Assembly (NCBI RefSeq): GCF_900090045.1
Contig: NC_041785.1
Span: 2,445,001 to 2,509,000, forward strand
DNA from: Plasmodium malariae
Taxonomy: Eukaryota > Apicomplexa > Aconoidasida > Haemosporida > Plasmodiidae
DNA: 64,000 nt
Direction: 5' to 3'
Shown: piece by piece, positions 1 through 10,926 of the stretch
Numbering within the stretch: position 1 is the stretch's first letter
Layout of the letters: every line of letters begins with the position of its first letter
The notes under the pieces: generated by a model
Seen by the model: only the letters and a program-made list of their open reading frames with translations
Told to the model about the DNA's origin: nothing
Databases searched by the model: none
Position numbers and translations under genes: made by a program

Positions 1-1
1 A

Positions 2-3000
2 TGTTATATGAAGCCATATGACTTTAGTTATAGTTTAATTATTTTATTACGTTTTTTAATACTTAATCATAATTTATTTAATAGTATAATTAATTATGCT
101 ATAGACAATCCATTGAGCAAATTTCAGAATGAAAAATTTTTTATTAGATTTATAAAGAGTGTTGATAATTATCCTTTGATATATCCATCAAATATAAACT
201 ATAACAATACCGAATTTTTTCAAGCAAATATGAATGATTTATATAATTTTACTTTTTCAATTTTTATAAAAAAGTTAAGTACACATTTAAAATATTATTC
301 TATAAATAATTTATTATTCTTATCTGAGTGTTTAAGTAAGGTAATATTTATGCCAAATACACAAAACCAGACATTGCACATATTTATAAATAAATTAAGA
401 TATTACATTGACGATTCGATTGATTTATTATCTGTTGATAATTTCATGTTGATACGTCTTTTTAGAATCTATTCCTTCTTTTCCTTTGTACCGGAAATGG
501 AGGTTTTTGTTGATAACACTCCAAAAAAGAATACTAGAGGTAGTCGTAAATGTATAACCAACCCGAATGTGCTTGGCCTTTCCCATGAACAAATTAAAGC
601 ACCTGATCTTAGGATTTGTTCAAATAACGTTAGCGATGTGAGCGTTAGGGGCTTGGCTGGACGGAGCAGCATAGACATTACAAACCAAACGTCCGATAAA
701 TTGGAAAAAGGAGAAGATATAAGGGGGAAAGTAATTAATGAGCCAAATAAGGTAGAAATGAATGGTTGTACAGGCACGAGGTCTGTGTGTAAGGAAGAAA
801 TGGCAAAGTCGAGGAAGTCACTGGAGGAAATACGTGTTAAGGGGGAAGATGGAGAAATGGGAGAACAGATAAATGGTGCAGTAGACGAACCGCTGAACAA
901 CGTAACCGAGGAGTTGCCTATACATAAGAGAGATGCGAGTCTAAAGAAAGAGCAGTGTGGTAAAGACGGAGAGAAAATGACAAATATTAACGAATGCAGG
1001 AAGAGCATTATGAAAGAAAATCAGTGTAGTGGAGGAAAGAAAATTCTGAAGCATAAGACGGATGAAAGTACTGAAGAGAAAAGTAAAAAGAAAAGCTTGT
1101 GCTTTAACATGAACGAAAAGAAGGTTATAAATTATTACTATGAAAAATCAGAAGAGAGTGACAGCTTTCACATAAATCATTTCCTGACAAGTTACGATAT
1201 ATATCAAGTAAAAGGGAGTAGATACAAAATAAACAAATATCTTTTAAATTATAATATGAATCATGAGCAAAATAAAAAGTACAGGAAAAACAAATTGTTG
1301 TTAAAAAATATCGTTTTATCTTTATGTTCACATATCGACAAAAATTTGGAGGAAATAGCAAAGGAACTGAGGAAAATGAAAAACGAATGTGGGGGCATTA
1401 GAAAACAATGTACAGATGCTACATATGCTTCATTGGATTTATCGCAGGTGAACATGGAAAAGGATAATTTAATAGAGGAAATAAAACGTATGAATGAAAA
1501 AAATGAAGTGAGTAAACGGAATGATGATGATAGTGCAGAAAACTTTACAGTTAAGGAAAAAAGTGCGAACAGTGAACTTTATAATAGTTATTTAATTTTT
1601 TATGATATAAAGATATTAAGTGAAATAGTGAAATTTACACATTTTTCTATCAATACAAATAAGTATACATATGAATTAATAAAATCGATTAAAAAGAGAT
1701 TAGAAGAAATAATAACAATCTGTAATATTAAGGATGATGTAAATAATGAAAAAGCAAAAAAAAAAAAAAAAAAAAAAAAAAATGAAGAACAAGCGAAAAT
1801 ACAAAATATTACCACTTTTCAATTATATAATTTTTATTGTGCATGTAAAAATTTTAGTCCCTCTTTTCTTTTTGGATTTTTTGATATTTTATTAAAATTA
1901 ACCCCCAAAATTAATGTAATAGATATAGACAAATGTGGAGATATTTTTAATAAAAAAAATATATATAAAATGGAGTATTTAAAATTTTTTGAAAAAATTA
2001 TGAACAAAAATATTACTATTCCTTTTATTGTATCCTTATTACATTTACTTAAAATTATAATTTCTTCCAATTTATTTCTTAGCAATAATTTACTACATGA
2101 ACATGTTAGCACCATGGTACAGTATTCATATTATGTACTGTTATATTATTGCTATAATAAGAACAAAAGGAAACATGTAAAAAATGTAGATGTTTTGGGT
2201 AATACTATAAAAGAAATTTATGCAGATGACGATATGATGATAAATGCAGAAACTCTTTTTGAAAATCCTCTTTACGATTCAACTACAGGGAAAGAACTTC
2301 TTTCCACTGCTACAAATGAGGATATTAATAATGAAGGAAAGGATAGCACGTACAGTTATAATTATGACAATTTTAGTAGCAGTGCTGTTGATGAGTATAC
2401 TTATGCGTACAGAAATTATGATCATTATGATCAAGCGGTAGCGGAAAAACCAAGTAGTAGTCATTTTGAAGCGTATGAGAATAATAAAAGTGTAAAACAA
2501 AATGTGCATGTAGTAGAGAATAAGACAGTAGCTCATTCTTCAACATATGAAGAAGCAAATGTTAATGATAAATTATTATATGAACGTAACTACAACGATA
2601 ATGGTTGTATTAGAACAGGAAACTGGATGCATTCCATCTCTAATGAAAATATGCTTATGGGAAACTCAGGCATGAATAGGGAAAAGGAAAAAATGAAAAT
2701 TGTGGATACAAATGAGTACATTGATTTTAATGATAACAATCATTCTATCTTTGATGATAGAAGCGACTGTTCGGCCATATCAAATATTATGAAATTTAAC
2801 AAAAACAGTAAAAAGCTATGCATTTTTGAAGATTTATATTTAGATGACATATGTAATATCTATTTGTGTTTGTCCACATCGTTATACTTTTTAAACCGAA
2901 CAGAAGAAAAATCGAATGAAATAAAGCATTTAATATATTTAGAAAATAAATTTTTAAAATTAGTATCTAAAGAAAGATATATGAAATACTTATCAGACAA

Positions 3001-4037
3001 TTTTATCTTTTTTTTATTTAAAGCTCCTTCTACATGTAAATTAGAACAAGTATTTGATAATATAATACCCTCCTTAAAAATTATAAACAGAATGAGGAGT
3101 AAAACAAGTGAAATTCTTTCATCATTCACACATTCCGTCAATATGAAATTTCTCAGTTTACCAGCAGCAACTGCATTTTTCATATGCAAAATTAAATTAT
3201 CCATGGCGTCAAGTAGTACTAGACAAATTAACATAGTCAGAATGGAGAACACGAAAAAATTATTTGGGATTCTGATCGACGATTATAAATTACTGTCAAA
3301 GTGTATTGAAGAATTGTTTATTAACAAGAGGAAAGGTGTTGATGCCCCTGTGGGTAGCGGCGGTCGCGCAGGAACTGATGACTATGTAGATCACTACGGT
3401 GATACAGGTGCAAGTGCAGGTACAGGTCAGGTCAAGTGCAGGTACAGGTGCAGATGGTTATATCCATGACGATAATATAGAAATGTCGGGATCACACCAA
3501 AGAGAAACTCAGAGGAGTATGAAAAACAGTGGTACAGAAAAGAATAACAAATTTAGTCATTTCAATAAGAAAAGAAAGAAGTTTTCCTATTTACCATATC
3601 TTATATCAAACAAAAGTACTATAAATCAAAATGTTTATTTTAAGACTCTAATAGGTGATATGTTTTTTGGTATACATGAAGTGAAGACATTATATGACCT
3701 TCAAAATACTTTATTAAAAACTGTGAAACATTTGGAAATGTCTCAAATTAATTTAAATGTAAATTATAAAATTACACAAATTACACCTATCCATAATGAT
3801 ATGTTATCTTACTTGTCAGAACTAGCCAATGTAGTAAAAGAGTGTTTATATATTATATTTTTATCTCAACCTTATATTCACAAATCCCCTAAGAAATATA
3901 CTACCAAAAGTTTAGTTAATTATTTTATTAACAAGTGTAAATTTGTTAAGGATTATAACGTTTTCGACGACTGTAATAATAAATCCATCAACGACTTGAA
4001 GAGTAATAAGTACATGACCAACGAAATTTGTAGTTAG
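2..4037 (+). CDS. Conserved Plasmodium protein of unknown function; 5' partial, frame broken near 3.4 kb
   Basis: I do not recognise a family. The reading frame is open from the left edge, so the first ATG at base 8 need not be the true start. It runs to a stop at 3469. A second frame, entered between about 3400 and 3460, continues the protein to a stop at 4037. The two frames meet in a GGT/GCA-rich repeat (Gly-Ala-Thr-Ser), where two G residues appear to be missing relative to neighbouring repeat copies; that shift is exactly what would join the frames. Several blocks are helical and leucine/isoleucine/phenylalanine-rich (roughly residues 1-160, 600-720, 940-1100 and most of the C-terminal piece), with a charged low-complexity insert at about 180-370 and a poly-Lys run near 590. 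The helical-repeat look resembles organellar RNA-binding repeat proteins, but no RAP or other defining motif is visible. I am confident it is a gene, not about its role. Confidence 0.8.
3398..3466 (+). repeat. Short Gly/Ala/Thr-coding repeat containing a frame break
   Basis: The units are built from ACAGGTGCA and AGTGCAGGT. One copy reads ACAGGTCAGGTCAAGTGCA, which lacks a G at two places where the other copies have GTG. The net loss of two bases explains the change of frame inside the surrounding gene. Confidence 0.6.
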
Positions 4038-4128
4038 CCTTCCCCCAAAAGATATCGCTAGCCGCTTTTATTTTTATGCGTGCGATGTGTATTCGCATGC
4101 TGGATATTCGGTCTTTTGTTTGTTTATT

Positions 4129-4236
4129 CTTCCATTTATTCATCCATTTATGCATCCATTTATGCATCCATTTATGCATCCATTTATGCATCCATTTATG
4201 CATCCATTTATGCATACATTTATGCATCCGTTTATC
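4129..4236. repeat. 12-bp minisatellite
   Basis: The unit CATCCATTTATG is repeated about eight times head to tail, with minor variants at both ends. It sits about 100 bp after the stop of the upstream gene. Because 12 is divisible by three and the unit lacks stops, it produces false open frames on both strands. Confidence 0.85.
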
Positions 4237-5148
4237 TTTTTAATTTTTTCCTTTTTTTTTTTTTTTTTTCGAATTCAACGTTGTGTCAAGTGTTCGGAGT
4301 CTTAAGATATTACCATTTTTCATCTGACCATTCTTCTTCATTGTTTGCTGATTTTGTAATTCTGCTTTATATTATTTACATGGTATTAGTAGGATTTGTT
4401 ATTTCTGTGCATGTATTATTTCCATTTCTTATTTATGAACGTGTACAGGGAAAGAGGATCCTTGCGGCATTTTTGTTTTAGTTATAAATATTTGCATAAA
4501 TTGTTTATGTAATATTTTTTTGTGTAAAATTGTGTATGTAGGAACACACTACACATATGCATAAATTCTTACATGTTGTATATATATTGAAAAAGGCAAA
4601 CGATTACTTACCTGCGTTTACATTTTAGCTACACGAATACGCTCCCCAAATAGCTGTTATATTTTTTTTTTTTTTTTTTTGTATTCTTGTATCATTTTCA
4701 CCTATTTTAAATTCATCATACTTTTTATTAAATATATTTTTTTTAATAAGACAAAATTTTATTGGTGTAATTTTTTTTTCATCATAGCAATTTTTTTATT
4801 TATGTAATTTTCTGCATTAATTTTTTTGTTATCTTTTTCATTATCTTTTTCATTATTTCTTACATTATTTCTTGCATTCTTCTTTTCATTATTTTTATAT
4901 TATTTTTTTTCATTGTTTATTTTTTTATTGTAACATATTTATAAATCACAAGTTCACTGCTTCTATACAATATATGTTTCTTTTGTGCATTTATTCCTGC
5001 CCCGTAGTATATATATATATATATATATATATGAGTTTGTTCGAAATTTTTTAATTTTGTGCTTAAACTTTTTAAAATAGTTTATAGTTAATTAGTGAGA
5101 TTCATAATGCAATGACATGAACATACGTATATAAATATATATATATAT

Positions 5149-5266
5149 AAGTATGTATGTATGTATATATGTATGTATGTACGTATGTATGTATGTACGT
5201 ATGTATGTATGTATGTACGTATGTATGTATGTATGTATGTACGTATGTATGTATGTATGTATGTAT
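5149..5266. repeat. Tetranucleotide microsatellite (ATGT)n with ACGT variants
   Basis: About 28 units of ATGT interrupted at intervals by ACGT. It creates spurious Tyr-Ile-His-Thr frames on the minus strand. Confidence 0.9.
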
Positions 5267-6132
5267 ATGTGTACACACGTATACCTCACATTTTAAGCCT
5301 GTTTTATACGCAAACTGCACTTGAGTAAAACCTAATCACGTTAAAAAAAAAAAAAAAAAAAATCATATAAAGCAGGAATGATTTTTATATATTTTTATTT
5401 AAAGATGAGTTAGACAATGTTTAAATGGACAATTCCACGACATCATATACTTATACACATTTCTGATAAAATAGGAATGGTTAGTAAAAAAGAGGAACAA
5501 ATTTTATGTTCTTTGAGATAAAATTTTTGGGATTTTACATATATTAGAATACTTTCAAGAGAAAATTTTTTTTTCAGAAATAAATGAATGAATATTGCAC
5601 ATACTTATTTTATTAGAACACTCATTTTTAACATTCTTGTGCTCTTTTTACAGTTATAAAAAAATATAACAAAATAAAATAAAATGAAATAATAACAAAA
5701 GTGTGTAATCTTGTTATAGTAATGAAGTGAAAAGCTCCATTTTTTTCTTTTTTTTTTTTTGGTTTCTCTTTTGTTTATTAAAAATTAGGCTTTTCATTTA
5801 GCAAAAAAGATCATACACTTTTTCGTAATCTTGTAGAAATGTAGACTTAAGAATGTGGAGAAATTTAGGTATTATAATTGATAGAGGAAAACATTCTGAT
5901 ATTATATAAATGTACATGTTAATAAATAAAGGTTTTTTTTTTTTTTGTTACTATATAGGTAATAATTATTATTGATACAGTAAAATTTTTAAAGGGGGTT
6001 CTAGCGTTCTTTGGGCTTAAAATAGAGTGAATTATCTTGTCTATTTTGTATATATAGTGTAGGTACATATATATATGGACATGCATATGTATATGTAAAT
6101 GCATATATGCGTGCGCACGAATGTATGCAAAA

Positions 6133-7332
6133 ATGACGACTGAAGAGGATGACAGCAAAAACGTCGCGAAGACTGACGAAGGAACGAGGGTGAACATATG
6201 TTGCAAAATAAACGAATCATCAAAAAAATGCTTGGACACTGTGGATGAAAATAATGGAAATATTCAAAAACGCTTCGAGTCGTTAAATAAAACCATAGAG
6301 GATATGAATATGCATTTCAATAATATCCTTAAGGATAATGAAGAAAAATATGTACTTACTTTTAACGCATATATGTATGATGTACAGAAGGAAATACGAA
6401 TTTTGAAAAAAATTGTAAAAGAAGAAAAAATAAAAGAATTAAAAGATGAAAAAGTAAAAAAATTACAAAAAGAACTTAAGTGGTACATAAACGAATGTTT
6501 AAGGTTAGACAATGTTTCACAATTTTTAAAAAAGGAAGCAGAAAAATGGAAAAGAAATAGTGAACTTATGAAAAACCACATGTTATTCTTGGAAAAAAAA
6601 TTATCAAAAATGTATGAAACGGTTATTCGAACACAAAGTATAAAGAACTGTAAAGAGGATGAGGAGAAAAAGGTAGAAAAAACGGAACAACAGATACGAG
6701 GGAAAGTTGAAAAGGAAGAAGACGAAAGCAACAAAGGAGACGAAAATGACATATATAGCGAAGAAAAGAAAAAGTTGGGAATCGAAAAGAAGTTGAATAA
6801 AAAAGGTACTTCCCTTACAAAAGAACAGGAAAGAGTAAGAGTAAGGGACGAACATTTTGAGTGTAAACTGAAGAAGAAAGGAAAAACAGACAATTTTACC
6901 TACAAAGAATTAAACTACAAGATAACAAATTTAGAAAATAAATTAAAGAGACAAATGAATATAAATTGTAGTTTACAAGAAAAACTTACAAAACATTATA
7001 TTGAAAAATCGAAATATGAAAAATTATTTATTGACTGTGTTCAACAACTTAAAAAGGACATAGGAAAACAAACCATGAGTAATGACAAAGAAAAATATAT
7101 AGAGGATAATTTCTCCGCCTTAATAAATGAATCTGAATTAAGTACCTTTACTAAGGAAGAAAAAAAAAAATTACTAATAACCTTTTTTTCTTCAAATGAT
7201 TTAATTCATTTTATGAAGAAAAATGTTTTTTGTAAAGAAAAAACATCATTTGATTTTCACCCAAAATATAGCTACCCCAACACGACAATAAAATACCAGA
7301 AGAGGTCTGACATTTCTCCTTTTATTTTGTAA
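6133..7332 (+). CDS. Coiled-coil protein, unknown function
   Basis: A single-exon frame of about 399 residues. I prefer the ATG at 6133 (context CAAAAATGA, A at -3) over the in-frame ATG at 6121, which follows microsatellite-like sequence. Heptad-rich coiled coil covers roughly residues 40-165 and 270-330, with a charged Lys/Glu linker between them. A conserved-looking stretch around residues 115-160 (KWYINECLRLDN, then EKWKRNSELMKNHM) precedes the linker, and a second helix contains KYEKLFIDCVQQLKKDI. This style recurs in axonemal and basal-body coiled-coil proteins of protists, but I cannot assign a named family. It is followed closely by a 32-bp repeat array and then the CC2D2A/CEP76-family gene on the same strand. 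Confidence 0.75.
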   Translation: MTTEEDDSKNVAKTDEGTRVNICCKINESSKKCLDTVDENNGNIQKRFESLNKTIEDMNMHFNNILKDNEEKYVLTFNAYMYDVQKEIRILKKIVKEEKIKELKDEKVKKLQKELKWYINECLRLDNVSQFLKKEAEKWKRNSELMKNHMLFLEKKLSKMYETVIRTQSIKNCKEDEEKKVEKTEQQIRGKVEKEEDESNKGDENDIYSEEKKKLGIEKKLNKKGTSLTKEQERVRVRDEHFECKLKKKGKTDNFTYKELNYKITNLENKLKRQMNINCSLQEKLTKHYIEKSKYEKLFIDCVQQLKKDIGKQTMSNDKEKYIEDNFSALINESELSTFTKEEKKKLLITFFSSNDLIHFMKKNVFCKEKTSFDFHPKYSYPNTTIKYQKRSDISPFIL

Positions 7333-7360
7333 ATTGCACACATAATTTGGTGGAAATGGT

Positions 7361-7500
7361 ATAAATACACACAAACAAATTGGGTAACTAGTATAAATAC
7401 ACACAAACAAATTGGGTAACTGGTATAAATACCCATACACAAATTGGGACAACTGGTATAAATACACATACACAAATTGGGACAACTGGTATACCCACAC
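7361..7500. repeat. 32-33 bp minisatellite downstream of the coiled-coil gene
   Basis: About 4.3 copies of a unit beginning GTATAAATAC and ending AATTGGGTAACT or AATTGGGACAACT. The first two copies share one variant and the last two share the other. The array begins about 30 bp after the stop codon, so it probably lies in the 3' UTR. Confidence 0.8.
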
Positions 7501-7663
7501 AATTGTATTAATATTTGTACAAACGCGTAATTATTCATGCAAATACACAAGTAAATACATACATATATATATAATCATATGTACGCATAATGTATGTGGG
7601 TACATATCTCATTTGAGAAATTTCGTATTCCAATTCTTAGCTAGCTTTTTTCTCTTTTTATTT

Positions 7664-7702
<39 letters not shown>

Positions 7703-8058
7703 CATGTTCATGTAATTTAAAATTTTTTTTTTTTTAATTTTATTCTGACTTTTTAATAAAACATAATTTAAAGAAATAATAAATACTCGAAAATATTTCA
7801 AAAATATTGCAAGTTTCAAAAAGAACAAAATATATCTGCTCAAAAAATGAAGCATTATTTTTAGGTTTAACTCCTACAGCGAAAGGTGAATGGTAAACTG
7901 AGAAACTTTTATTTATCGTATAACGCTGAAAATTATTTGACAAGTAAGAAATGAACAGAATAAAGTAGAAAAAATGGGACAAATAGGAAAAATTGAAAAA
8001 ATAGGAAAATAGGAAAATAAGAAAATAGGAGAAATAGGAGAAATATTAAAAAGAGCTA

Positions 8059-8095
<37 letters not shown>

Positions 8096-8365
8096 AAAAA
8101 GCAGTATTTTTTTTTGTCTTTTTTTTTTTATATGCCATTAAGTGCATTTTTACAATATATACAAAAATAAAATAAAATAAGAGAAAAAATCTTTTGTACA
8201 AAAGAAAAAAATTCACCTAAAGATATAAAAGAAAAAATTTCAATACATATTTGTACAGATATATGTTGTATATATATATGCTTATAATACAAGTACATTT
8301 AGCATATGATGTAATGAGCTTGGTAGATTGTTATAAGTAAAAGCACATACTATTTTATGTAAAAA
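7501..8365. other. Intergenic region upstream of the CC2D2A/CEP76-family gene
   Basis: Holds poly(T) at 7669-7699, the minus-strand candidate exon described separately, a run of GGAAAATA-like units near 7985-8040, (TA)n at 8065-8093 and AT-rich presumed promoter sequence. Nothing else is supportable. Confidence 0.5.
7740..7925 (-). CDS. Candidate terminal exon of an unrecognised small gene
   Basis: On the minus strand a TTTTCAG acceptor (CAG at 7928-7926) is followed by an open frame of 61 codons to a stop at 7740. It includes KSFSVYHSPFAVGVKPKNN and then a hydrophobic tail with FEQIYFVLFETC. The base composition is richer in C+G than its surroundings, and the residues (Pro, Gly, Val, His, Gln) do not look like random AT-rich translation. 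The frame also stays open a little upstream of the acceptor. I could not find a matching first exon between 7930 and 8365. It could be a small membrane protein gene lying between two plus-strand genes, or chance. Confidence 0.3.
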   Translation of the reverse strand, partial: RYTINKSFSVYHSPFAVGVKPKNNASFFEQIYFVLFETCNIFEIFSSIYYFFKLCFIKKSE

Positions 8366-9681
8366 ATGTATTTAATCAATAAGATAAAAGAAATTTTCTA
8401 TGAGAATGAAGAAAGCAACAATCTAAGAGAAGAAAAAGAAAAAAAAAAAAAAGTCCATATTAGTGAGCTAAAGGATGAAATATGGTTGTATAAGAATGAA
8501 TATAATAAAGAACGCCTAAGCGAAGAATATGCCAGTGATTACAAAAGTGAAGAAGACAATTATTATGATAATGACGAAAATGAAAAAAAAAAAAAAGATC
8601 ATTTTTTAGAAGTACCCCTATTTGATGAAGATGAATGTGGAAGGAACATAAAAAAAAACTTGGTTAACTTAATTAAAAAGTTGTTAAGATAGTTTTTTTT
8701 TTTTTTTTTTTTTTTTTTTATACATAAATGAGTTATAAACAGTTAGTACAAACGTTTGTGAATATGTATATATATATATTGATGTATACAGGTTTTTATA
8801 TATACTAAAATGAACAATGTTTCTCTTTTTTCCTTATACGTGTACATGCATAAATAAATAAATAAATAAATATATATATATATATATATATATTCATATA
8901 GAGGCACATCCGAAGTAAGAAAATAAAGGCTATAAAAAGAAACGAGGAATCAGAAATAAGTGAGGAGAGTTTAAGTACCACTGATGATGATGAAGATGTA
9001 GATGAACCGTTTCTTGATTTATATGAGGAACTGAAAGTTAAAAGAAAATTAAAATATGTTGACTTGTACATATATTTCTAGATGTAGCGCATATGCACCT
9101 AACCGTTTCATCTCTAAATGTTTATTCCTCTGTTTATCATGTCCTATCTTATTTTATATTACATTGTATTAAATTATATTACATTACATTGTATTAAATT
9201 ATATTATATTACATTGTATTAAATTATATTATCTTTTATTATTTTTTTTTTTTTTTTAATAAAAACAGAGAGAACACAGCATAAAAGAGATCTATAACCC
9301 AATGCTAAAGCCCCGCTTGTGGCGCTTTGAATTTTTTATAAAATATATTCACAATCTAGAAAATCAGATGCAGAAAAATTTTTATTTAGTGTCCTTTAGC
9401 AATAACAAGTAGAACTTTAATTTATTAGTGTAGTGCGTTCGTTATTTGTTATACGTATATTAAGGAATAATATGTGCACATAATGTGTGCATATGTGCAT
9501 ATAGACACATATATTTGTGTGTATTTACTCTAATATCTTACTTTTTTAAGAAAAATAAATCTTTATGGAGATCTTAAGAAAGAACTGTTGTACACCCCTG
9601 GGTATTCTATAGAGCCAGGAGAAGTTAAATATTTAAGAATTCCACGTAAAAAGAGAAAATAATTTAGTATATACATACATT

Positions 9682-9715
<34 letters not shown>

Positions 9716-10894
9716 TGTATGTATGTATGTATGTATGTATGTATATATATATATATGTAAAGTATACTTACCGAAGCATATACATATATACGTATATATA
9801 TATATGTGTGTATATAACTGACGAAACATGAAAAGAGAATAAAAAAGTAACATCAAAAAAGAAAGCTAAGTGAACACGTTAATTGATATAACAAAAAAAA
9901 AAAAATCTTTTCTTAGTAACCATATGGGATGAGAAGGAGTTACGAATATCATATAATGATTTACAAAATTTCGAAATCTCAGTTGAGATGTGGTGCATAA
10001 AAGAATTTGTATTTAATGATCTGTATGCCTCTTCTAAAAGGACATTGAAGGAAATAATTGAAAATGATCCTGACACTAACATTATTCTGAAGAGGAAAAT
10101 TGAAAAGAAAAATATCATTTTTGAAGCACAGCGTTTAGGGGTAAAATCCTCACTGCGTTTTAAGTTATTTTGTATGTGTTCCTGTTCATATTTTTGTTAA
10201 TTTTGGGAACAATTTTCTCCTTTATTTTTTCGCCTACTATTTTTTTTATGTGCTCATTTACATACCTTTTTTTTTTTTTTTTTTTACCTGTAGGTTTACA
10301 TGCAGTTGTCTGAAATATTTGAATTTCATATGGCCTTGGACAGCTGGTGGTTTATAGCAAATTCTCAAATGCCAAGTTACTTAAAGACTCTGCCAAAATT
10401 TTTAAGGTTTAAATTCCCTTTAAGTGAAGATGACTGGGTGATTCACAGCTCTTACAAGTCTTACAATAATTTTTGGTTATATCCTGGATACTTTTGTTTT
10501 ATTGGAACATATCAACAATTAGCTAATGCCTTTTTTATAATAACAGTAAAATATGCATTTGTTTTGATTCATCCTAACACATTTTCACAATGTGCTATTA
10601 CTTCGAATCTGTGCATGTGTGTTCATGGTATGCCATTGGTTCGTATTTGTGCATGTGTTAATGGTGTGATATATTGGTTCCTATTTGGGAATATGTATCA
10701 ATAATAATACATAAATTTTTTTTTTGTTTTTTTTTAAGGTACTATGTTACAACTCTAATTATAGGTATAAACCACCTATTTTATTAGGATCATGTATAAT
10801 ATCTTTAAAATCTGTGACAGAATATCCATTTTTCAAGTACTGATCTGAAGAAATGTACATATAAATATAAGTACATATAAGTATATATATATAT

Positions 10895-10926
<32 letters not shown>

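Larger units (their letters stand above)
4038..6132. other. Intergenic region between the left-edge gene and the coiled-coil gene
   Basis: About 2.1 kb with no supportable gene. It holds a 12-bp minisatellite (4129-4236), poly(T) tracts near 4250 and 4665, a (TA)n run near 5008-5032, an (ATGT/ACGT)n array (5149-5266) and AT-rich sequence expected of a 3' end followed by a promoter. The short open frames here arise from the repeats. Confidence 0.6.

Noticed and set aside
469..1008. 179-codon minus-strand frame opposite the left-edge gene
   Set aside because: It lies entirely antisense to the well-supported gene in a purine-rich region, where the complementary frame lacks stops by composition.
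5088..5320. Tyr-Ile-His-Thr frames on the minus strand
   Set aside because: Direct translation of an ATGT microsatellite in several phases.
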